Shown here piece after piece: positions 6,624 to 11,437 of a stretch of 11,437 bases of DNA. Origin of the DNA: an uncultured Candidatus Competibacteraceae bacterium (lineage in GTDB: Bacteria > Pseudomonadota > Gammaproteobacteria > Competibacterales > Competibacteraceae); contig CALMNY010000500.1 in assembly GCA_937872125.1 (NCBI GenBank), positions 1-11,437 on the forward strand, given 5' to 3'. The stretch's first letter is position 1. Each line of letters starts with the position of its first letter. The position numbers and the translations under genes are program-made. The notes under the pieces were generated by a model. It searched no databases and was not told the origin of the DNA. It was given only the letters and a program-made list of their open reading frames with translations.

Positions 6624-6750
6624 TGGATCGGCCGCCGGTCCGCCTCCGGTAGCGCCCCCCTCCCGGACCGCCACACCGGCACCCGGCGCTCGCCCTGCCG
6701 ACCGCGCCCCGCCGGGAACGGGGATCCCCTCCGCAGCAGCCCGCCCCGCG

Positions 6751-6772
6751 CGGCGCCGGACGCCCGGCGCCG
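6751..6772. repeat. Perfect GC hairpin next to the terminator
   Basis: CGGCGCCGG (6751-6759) and CCGGCGCCG (6764-6772) pair perfectly over 9 bp around ACGC. It lies immediately beyond the T tract of the 6776-6802 terminator as read on the minus strand, and may act as a back-up block or as a terminator for the plus strand. Confidence 0.4.
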
Positions 6773-6775
6773 CGG

Positions 6776-6802
6776 AAAAAAAAAGGCCTGCAATGCAGGC
6801 CT
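6776..6802 (-). terminator. Intrinsic terminator of the 6879-8895 gene
   Basis: On the minus strand a perfect inverted repeat AGGCCTGCA / TGCAGGCCT (6784-6802) with a tiny loop is followed directly by a T tract (complement of the A run 6776-6784). It lies about 77 bases past the stop codon at 6879. This is the clearest Rho-independent terminator in the window. Confidence 0.85.
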
Positions 6803-6824
6803 GGAATGGCTTTAACGGGGGAGA

Positions 6825-6871
6825 GCCGCCCGGCCCCGGGGGATGAAGGTCACCCCCGGACGCCGGGCGGC
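6825..6871 (-). repeat. Long two-tier hairpin just after the 6879 stop codon
   Basis: An outer stem GCCGCCCGGC (6825-6834) with GCCGGGCGGC (6862-6871) is 10 bp and perfect. Nested inside is CCGGGGG (6836-6842) with CCCCCGG (6853-6859). On the minus strand it begins 7 bases after the stop codon at 6879-6881. It could protect the 3' end of the message or assist the downstream terminator. Confidence 0.5.
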
Positions 6872-6878
6872 GGACGGC

Positions 6879-8895
6879 TCAGGCCGGTACCCCGGGCATG
6901 GCGCGTTGCCGGGCGCCATCGGCATAGCCCGTCGGACTTGCCATGACGACCGCCTCGGCGCACTTGGGACAGCCCAGCACCTTGGCCAACTTTGCGGTCA
7001 ACCCGTAGTGGGTGTCCCCCAGGCGCACGCCGGTGACCCCTAGCCGGCCCATGGCCTGCCGGGCGCCCGCCTGGACCAGCTTGGCCACCCCCTCGACGTA
7101 GGCGGTGTCCAGGCCCTCGATGGAATCGAGGACCAACTGGTCGGTTGTAGCCCGCCAGACCCAGCTTTGGGCCACTACCTGGGAGCGGTACTCCACCACC
7201 CAGAAGGCCGAGTGTGGGCTGTCCACCCCTGCGCGGGCACAGGACCGGGCCGCCCCGTGGAGGTGCTGAACAGTAGGTCACCACCCCCAGCATGGGGCCC
7301 AGCGGATCGTCGTGCGCTAGTTGGCGCAACAGCCAATCCCCCTCGTGCCCGACCTGCGCGCCGGTGACGCGCACCGCCGGCACCGCCTCCCAGGCCTTCA
7401 GGGGACCGCGCATCAGCCCACGGTAATCCTCGAACTGGCTTTGCCCCAGGCCGACCTTGGCCGCGATGGTCGCGACCTCGAGGTCGCCCAGGGTCTCGAT
7501 GCCGGCGGACAGCAGTCGCGCCGCCACCTGGCGAAGCTCCGTCAGGGTCGCGGGGACGCGACCGAGCTCGCGCTCGATGTCCCCCCACTGCCCCGCCCGG
7601 GCCAGGGTCTTCTTGGGGTGCTTGAACACCCGCCGGCGCCAGCCGGCGGCGTCGAAGCGCCCGGTGGGGAGCGGGAACTGCCCCAGGTCATGGATGCCGT
7701 CGGCATCCAGCGTCGCCCCGTGCAGGGCGGCGAAGTGCTGCATCTCGCCCAGACGGCCGAACAGCCGGGCGAGGTTCATCGCCGGCTGGCGTAGCCCGCC
7801 CGGATGATCCGGCCCGGCCAAGGGCGCGACGCCGGCCCGGACGCACAGCGCCCGGTAGATCCCCATGGGCAGTCCGGCCACCGCCAGCTCCTTGGCGATC
7901 CCCGCCGGCAGATCCACCCCTTGCAGGTACTGCCACTGCAGCCGCGACGGGGTGTGCTGGGCACGCCGCCAGCGCGGACCCTTCTGCAGCCGGTCGACCT
8001 CTGCCCAGTTGAGGTCCATGAGGCCAATGACGGCCAGCGTGGCGCGCGCCTCGAGGACGCCGCTGCTCACCGCCGCCCACCGCGCCCAGGGCGCGATGCG
8101 ACCCAGGGCCACCAGCGCCCGTTTGGCGAAGCGCCAGGCCCCGCCCTTGACGTTGGCCTCCGCCCAGCGCACGCCGCGCAGCACATGTGCGACGCGGGCC
8201 GCCGAATCGCGCTTGGATACCCACTTGCGCATGGGCGCATGGGCCACCTCCGGGCGCAGCCGATACAGGCCGGCGACGGTCCGGCGGAACTTGCGCCCAT
8301 CCCGGCAGCCGGCCTGGTACCAGGCGCGCGCCACCTGATCGGCAGACACGCCGTAGTGGCCGGCCCCCTCCCAGCCGCCCCGGTGGCGCGCCGGGACCCC
8401 GGTGGGGTCGGTGGCCGGCAGGGGGTCGCCGTAGCGCCCGCCGGCACAGGCGGCCAGCACCGTCTCCGCCGCGACGAACGCCTTGGGATCGACCTTGGCG
8501 TCCAGCAGCGCCGGCCAGTAGGCCAGCCCGCGGTCGGCCGCGCGGCGCTTGAGCCCCCGCAGCCGTCCCTGGCGGCGGCCCTCCAGGCGCAGCAGAGTCG
8601 TCAGCGCCCGCACGGGCTGGGCGGTGCCGCCGACCAGAGCGAGGTACGCCTGGTCGTAGTCCCGCGCCGCCTCGCCCGTCACCCCCGCCCCGCGGGCGAA
8701 GCACTCCGGGCTGGGGAGCCGCAGCCGCGCGAGCGCGGCCAGGGGGCGGTCCCCGGCGTCATGCACCGGGAAGGCGGCCCCGGCGGCGCGGGCGACCAGG
8801 GTGTCTTCCGTGACGGCGACTTCGGCCAGGAATACGGCCTCGCCCATGTCCCCGATCACGGGGAAAAAATTACAGTGGAAGTTCAAGTTGGACAT
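6879..8895 (-). pseudogene. Large accessory protein with GNAT-like C-terminal domain, one frameshift near 7270
   Basis: The start ATG 8895 (MSNLNFHCNFFPVIGDMGEA) follows GGGGGAGG at good spacing. The first frame is natural for about 541 residues and then reads VVTYCS before turning to noise. The frame continuing from there runs to TGA 6879 and reads CAR, GVDSPHSAFWVVEY, VVAQSWVWRAT, LVLDSIEGL and finally SPTGYADGARQ. Allowing a lost TG or an extra T at about 7267-7272 restores a Cys-(Cys)-Gln-His-Leu-His-Gly junction. The pattern CCQ, AQSWxW, (F/D)-S-I-E and Y-x-D-A-x-x-Q recalls a GNAT-like C-terminal domain of phage and mobile-element proteins; this rests on memory. The N-terminal and central parts (Arg/Trp/Ala-rich, for example GGAWRFAKRALVALGRIAPW) are unrecognised. 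The restored length is about 670 residues. The gene has its own terminator. The shift could be a sequencing error. Confidence 0.6.
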
Positions 8896-9262
8896 GCCTA
8901 CCTCCCCCTGACGGGTGTTGCATCGGGGCCTGTGACCCGAGGGAAAAACAAAAACCCGATGAGGCAGGCATGCCAGCGCCCCGTGGGGGAACATGGCCCT
9001 CACGGGGGGAGCGCGGCGGCGCCGCCGCGGCAGGAAGTCAACACCCACCGCACGGGGGGTCGACCTTCAGACAGTTCGCGCGAACGCGCGACCCGAAGAA
9101 CATCGCTGTTGGGGACTGGCCAGCTCCCAGGCGAGCGGCGATCGCGAAAATACGGGGGTAACCGCGGCGCCCGGGTGGGGCGTTCACGCCCGCTCCGGGG
9201 TCGTCCTGCCGCGGTAACGCCGGTTATCGCCCGCGCGCCGGTTAAGGAGCCGGGCGGGCCGC
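8896..9262 (-). other. Intergenic leader with palindromes upstream of the 8895 gene
   Basis: This 367-base stretch holds no convincing gene; open frames here are Arg/Pro-rich. It contains, from left to right, the ribosome site of the 8895 gene, an A-rich tract GGGAAAAACAAAAACCC (8941-8957), the palindrome GGCATGCC (8967-8974), an inverted repeat CCCCGTG / CACGGGG (8979-8985 and 9001-9007), and a perfect 18-bp palindrome at 9012-9029. Read on the minus strand these form a structured leader. TTGACT (9036-9041) resembles a -35 box, but no -10 box lies at the right distance. Confidence 0.4.
9012..9029. repeat. Perfect 18-bp GC palindrome
   Basis: CGCGGCGGC is followed immediately by its reverse complement GCCGCCGCG. 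It lies about 117 bases upstream of the ATG at 8895 in the minus-strand leader. It may be an operator or a chance product of GGC-rich DNA. Confidence 0.4.
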
Positions 9263-9748
9263 TTACGGCGTCGCCGGCCGCGGGGCCGCCAGCGCCGCCA
9301 CCTTGACCCGGGCCACCCCCGTCCCCTCCATGGCCAGGTGGCGGGCGGCGGCGCGCGACAGATCGATAATCCGGCCGCGCCGGCGCGGACCCCGGTCATT
9401 GATGGTCACCGCGACCGTCTTGCCGTTGGCGAGTTTGGTCACCTGGACCCGGCTGCCGAGGGGCAGCTGGGGATGGGCGGCGGTCAGCGCGTGTTGATTG
9501 AAGGGTTTGCCGCTGGCAGTCTTTTTGCCATGGAAGCCCGGGCCGTACCAGCTCGCCAGGCCGATCTGCGCCCCGCCCCCGCCGCCGGCCCGCGGCGCCT
9601 TGGCGGCGACCTTGCGCGGGGCAGCATACGCCGGCAGCGCCGGCAGCGCCGGCCCCAACGTCAGCGCCAGCACCAGCGCCAGATGGCTCACCCCCCAGCG
9701 GCGGGCGGCGCGGTGGCGCGGGCGCCAGCCGCGGGCGGGCCCGTTCAT
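9263..9748 (-). CDS. rlpA: Secreted RlpA-like double-psi beta-barrel protein
   Basis: 161 residues from ATG 9748 to TAA 9263. An Arg-rich N-terminus is followed by a hydrophobic core (SHLALVLALTLGPALPALPA, 21-40) and a likely signal peptidase site after AYA; there is no lipobox. After a Gly5 linker comes the RlpA barrel: GLASWYGPGFHGKKTASG (63-80), LTAAHPQLPLGSRVQV (88-103), TINDRGP (115-121) and GRIIDLSRAAARHL (125-138). RlpA proteins cleave denuded glycan strands or bind peptidoglycan in the periplasm. His92 and Asp118 match the conserved catalytic positions, but the usual Glu after TxSG is Lys81, so activity is uncertain. There is no SPOR domain, unlike chromosomal RlpA. It follows the 143-residue gene by 26 bases and probably shares its promoter. 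In an accessory region it could help conjugation or phage-like passage through the wall. Only a weak ribosome site (GGGGG) is seen. Confidence 0.85.
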   Translation of the reverse strand: MNGPARGWRPRHRAARRWGVSHLALVLALTLGPALPALPAYAAPRKVAAKAPRAGGGGGAQIGLASWYGPGFHGKKTASGKPFNQHALTAAHPQLPLGSRVQVTKLANGKTVAVTINDRGPRRRGRIIDLSRAAARHLAMEGTGVARVKVAALAAPRPATP

Positions 9749-9774
9749 GGCGCCCCCGGCGCGGCCAGCGCCGC

Positions 9775-10206
9775 TCAGGCCGGCCATCCCGCCAGCCGCT
9801 GCTGCAGGGTGGCCATGTCGGGCGCATCCTCCAGCACCCCTTCCAGGAAGGCGGCGGCGGCCAGCGGCCAGCGGCCAACGCGGAATGGCGCCGCGTCCGC
9901 GGAGCCGGCGGCGGTGATCACCAGTTCCTGCGGCGCCCGCTGCAGCGCGGCATACAGCGGCGCGCCGAACCGTGCGGGCTGGGCAAGGATGGCGTCGACC
10001 GCGACCGGGCGGTCGCCCGGCCACACCAGATCGACGCCCGGCCGCACCCACCCAGGCAGGGCGGCGACAAACCGCCAGTCACCCCCCCCGGCCACGCGGC
10101 GGGCGGCGGCAAAGGCCGCGGCGGGGGTGGCGGCCTGCACCGGCCAGCAGGCCAGCTGCCGGCACGGCGCGCCATAGCCGATCACGGTAAAGGGTCGGAG
10201 TGACAT
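9775..10206 (-). CDS. Unknown 143-residue protein upstream of the RlpA-like gene
   Basis: ATG 10206 (MSLRPFTVIGYGAPCRQLAC) follows GGGGAG at 6 bases; the frame extends upstream to 10287 but without a ribosome site. It ends at TGA 9775. The sequence alternates hydrophobic strands and Ala-rich helices (AAFAAARRVAG, VDAILAQPARFGAPLYAAL, FLEGVLEDAPDMATLQQRL) and looks like a compact soluble domain. Two cysteines occur near the N-terminus (15 and 20), and there is no signal peptide or membrane span. I do not recognise a family. It is the first gene of a two-gene unit with the RlpA-like protein and has a plausible promoter at 10238-10267. A role linked to the wall enzyme is possible but rests only on position. 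Confidence 0.72.
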   Translation of the reverse strand: MSLRPFTVIGYGAPCRQLACWPVQAATPAAAFAAARRVAGGGDWRFVAALPGWVRPGVDLVWPGDRPVAVDAILAQPARFGAPLYAALQRAPQELVITAAGSADAAPFRVGRWPLAAAAFLEGVLEDAPDMATLQQRLAGWPA

Positions 10207-10237
10207 CGGATGCTCCCCTGCAATTAATCGGTAATGC

Positions 10238-10267
10238 ATTGTAGTCCGGCATGGCTCCAGCTGTATA
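10238..10267 (-). promoter_or_regulatory. Candidate promoter of the 143-residue/RlpA-like unit
   Basis: On the minus strand TATACA (10262-10267, 4 of 6 to TTGACA) is followed after 18 bases by TACAAT (10238-10243, 5 of 6 to TATAAT). The leader to ATG 10206 would be about 25 bases with GGGGAG in place. The local AT-rich patch stands out in GC-rich DNA. Confidence 0.5.
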
Positions 10268-10317
10268 GCGCGCCGTAAACCGACCACCGCCTGCGCGGTC
10301 CGGCGGGGCCGAACTGC

Positions 10318-10571
10318 TCAGTAAGCCCCGTCCAGCACGGCAGAGTCTTCCGTGCAGGAACCAGCCCCCAGCGGCGGGCCGGCGGGTGGTGCCGGCGACG
10401 GTGCCCAGTCGGGTGGCAGACGGGTAATCTGAAAGGTATAGAGCGTTAGCGATCGCGCCGTCAAGGGCGGCGGTATTTCCGGCGCCGTCGTCCGGGGGGC
10501 GCCAGTACGTCCGTGGTCAGGAACAGCTGGCAGACCAGGGGCAATCCGGCCAGCAGAGGTGCGAATGACAT
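10318..10571 (-). pseudogene. Small secreted-type protein, about 84 residues, frameshifted in a G6 run
   Basis: ATG 10571 opens a hydrophobic start (MSFAPLLAGLPLVCQLFL, then TTDVLAPP) that looks like a signal peptide or single membrane anchor. The frame then enters an Arg-rich end and stops. If one base is added at the G6 run 10494-10499 (C run on the coding strand), it continues as TTAPEIPPPLTARSLTLYTF, then QITRLPPDWAPSPAPP, and ends at TGA 10318. The restored mature part is Pro/Thr-rich. No clear ribosome site precedes the ATG (CCCCC stands there). I do not recognise a family. It occupies a gap that would otherwise be empty, between the 143-residue gene and the second Xre gene, and lies on the same strand as the RlpA-like unit. 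Confidence 0.4.
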
Positions 10572-10655
10572 GGGGGAATTCAACCGCAAAACAGGGGTGA
10601 GCAATGGCTGCGTACCGCCGGCGTTCCTGTCACCAAAGGTCAGAAACTATTTGCA

Positions 10656-10669
10656 GCGAAGCGCTTAGC
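10656..10669. promoter_or_regulatory. Operator-like palindrome upstream of the second Xre gene
   Basis: GCGAAGC followed by GCTTAGC forms a 14-bp inverted repeat with one mismatched pair and a perfect AAGCGCTT centre (10659-10666). It lies 63 bases before ATG 10732. An Xre regulator often binds such a site in its own promoter. A TTGCAG box (10652-10657) overlaps it, but the -10 box is unclear. Confidence 0.4.
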
Positions 10670-10731
10670 CATACAGTAGCATAGCGTAGGCGTTGCGGCG
10701 AACCGCCCGCTGACCTTGCTACAGGAGACCT

Positions 10732-11226
10732 ATGTCCGAGATCATCCACCCCCCCGCGTTTGGCGCGCGCATTGCTTCCCGGCTGGAGAAAACCCAGCTC
10801 ACCCGGCATGAGCTGGCCAATACGCTCGACGTGACCCTGGCCACTGTCAACCGCTGGTTGAGCGGTGAGACCTGCCAGGCGCGGGCCGCCTTTCTGCCAG
10901 CGCTCGCCGAAGTGCTGGAATGCGAACTCCGCTGGCTAACCACCGGGGAAGGCCCGGAGCAAGGCGACGACGCCCTGAGTCCCAATCGCCACGCCGTGAT
11001 CCGCGAAGCGTATGCCCTGGCGGAAAACAAACTCACCGCCTTGCTGTTCCTGATCGATGGTCTGAAAAGTTCGGAAAGTGACGAGCTGGTGGCCGTCCAA
11101 TTGGCGCTCGATGACGATGAGCGCGCGATCATCCATCACCTGCGGCGCGCCCCCCCGCCCCTCCGCCCCCTGCTGCGGCAGCTGAGCGCGCTGAGCGCCG
11201 CGTCCGGGCGCGAGCACCCGAGCTGA
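10732..11226 (+). CDS. Xre-family helix-turn-helix regulator with C-terminal extension
   Basis: 164 residues from ATG 10732, preceded by AGGAG at good spacing, to TGA 11224-11226. Residues about 8-66 form a Cro/C1-type HTH: FGARIASRLEKTQLTRHELA, then LDVTLATVNRWLSGETCQAR with the recognition helix, then a closing helix and LRWLTTGEGP, an ending typical of phage-repressor-like Xre proteins. The remaining hundred or so residues are mostly helical, with ENKLTALLFLIDGLKSSESD and DDDERAIIHHLRRAPPP. They lack the Ser/Lys pair of LexA-type peptidases, so RecA-driven self-cleavage is not expected; this part may serve dimerisation or ligand sensing. A palindrome upstream suggests autoregulation. It is divergent from the small secreted-type gene and the RlpA-like unit, which are natural candidate targets. 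Confidence 0.85.
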   Translation: MSEIIHPPAFGARIASRLEKTQLTRHELANTLDVTLATVNRWLSGETCQARAAFLPALAEVLECELRWLTTGEGPEQGDDALSPNRHAVIREAYALAENKLTALLFLIDGLKSSESDELVAVQLALDDDERAIIHHLRRAPPPLRPLLRQLSALSAASGREHPS

Positions 11227-11437
11227 ACCACGGCGCGTCCGCCCCCTCCCCTGCCAGCGTTCCCTCTGCCCCCTGATACCGCCCTCAAACACCACGCCCT
11301 GCTCGCCGCCCTCGTCGCTACCCAGACCCTGTGCTGGCTGCCGCTCCTGAGCAGCTGGTGGCTGGCCCTCGCGCCCCCCGCCGGCGCTAAGCGCCCCCCT
11401 CAGCCAAAATCCGCGCCCGGGAACGTGGCAAGGTAGT
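11227..11437 (+). other. Open frame encoding a hydrophobic segment, no ATG/GTG/TTG start
   Basis: Directly after the TGA of the second Xre gene the same frame stays open to TAG 11435-11437. It contains ALLAALVATQTLCWLPLLSS, then WWLALAPP and a basic Pro-rich tail. That is the shape of a small single-span membrane protein. No ATG, GTG or TTG lies in frame, only CTG (11251 and 11266), and there is no ribosome site. It may start at CTG, be a remnant, or follow a frameshift. Confidence 0.25.

Noticed and set aside
6720..6729. GGGGATCCCC palindrome as an operator
   Set aside because: It lies in a gap full of GC palindromes with no promoter nearby; chance is sufficient at this base composition.
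7688..8704. 338-codon minus-strand frame overlapping the large gene
   Set aside because: Its product is dominated by Gly, Arg, Pro and Ala and lies in a shifted frame of the same region; it is a shadow.
7804..9306. 500-codon open frame on the plus strand
   Set aside because: It is antisense to the 6879-8895 gene, whose protein has natural composition, a good ribosome site and a terminator. The plus-strand product is Arg/Pro/Gly/Gln-rich, as expected of a shadow frame in GC-rich DNA.
1..11437. CRISPR array, tRNA or rRNA genes, insertion sequence ends
   Set aside because: No regularly spaced direct repeats, no cloverleaf-like sequence, no rRNA-like stretch and no transposase were found on either strand.

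Overview
The window is about 11.4 kb of mostly very GC-rich DNA. Base composition, Shine-Dalgarno sites and protein style suggest a high-GC proteobacterium, most likely gammaproteobacterial; I cannot name a genus. Gene content (two unlinked Xre-type regulators, an RlpA-like wall enzyme, nucleotide-metabolism relics, several orphan proteins, no core housekeeping genes) looks like an accessory or mobile region such as a plasmid, integrative element or genomic island. There is no rRNA, tRNA, CRISPR array, integrase or transposase.

Layout. (1) 1-2140 has visibly lower GC than the rest. It holds the tail of a coiled-coil protein, a small open frame, and a two-gene minus-strand operon with its own promoter: a PD-(D/E)XK-like protein (1144-2067) followed by a uracil-phosphoribosyltransferase-like protein with an altered PRPP loop (441-1136). 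I read this pair as a candidate undescribed defence module. (2) 2140-4450 is very GC-rich and carries three genes that are all broken here: an unknown gene (minus), a full-length but degenerate ThyX-like gene (plus) and a MazG-like pyrophosphohydrolase gene (plus). The last two suggest a former nucleotide-pool module. (3) 4496-5791 (minus) is an unknown protein of about 431 residues, facing away from a small Xre regulator at 6321-6590 whose -10 box lies against a 21-bp operator-like inverted repeat. (4) 6751-6871 is a cluster of strong hairpins including a textbook intrinsic terminator. It ends a long minus-strand gene (6879-8895) whose C-terminal part resembles a GNAT-like accessory family and which carries one frameshift. 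(5) 9263-10206 (minus) is a two-gene unit: an unknown 143-residue protein and a secreted RlpA-like protein. (6) 10318-10571 is a small secreted-type frame with a frameshift in a G6 run, and 10732-11226 is a second Xre regulator, followed by an open hydrophobic frame without a normal start codon.

A recurring theme is frameshifting: five genes need at least six indels to restore a continuous frame, and at least two of these fall in C or G runs, while their neighbours are intact. This fits uncorrected homopolymer errors, real decay, or both. The in-frame amber codon in the MazG-like gene is not an indel and argues for some real decay. Start, stop and motif positions were read directly from the sequence; family assignments come from remembered motifs, with no database search.
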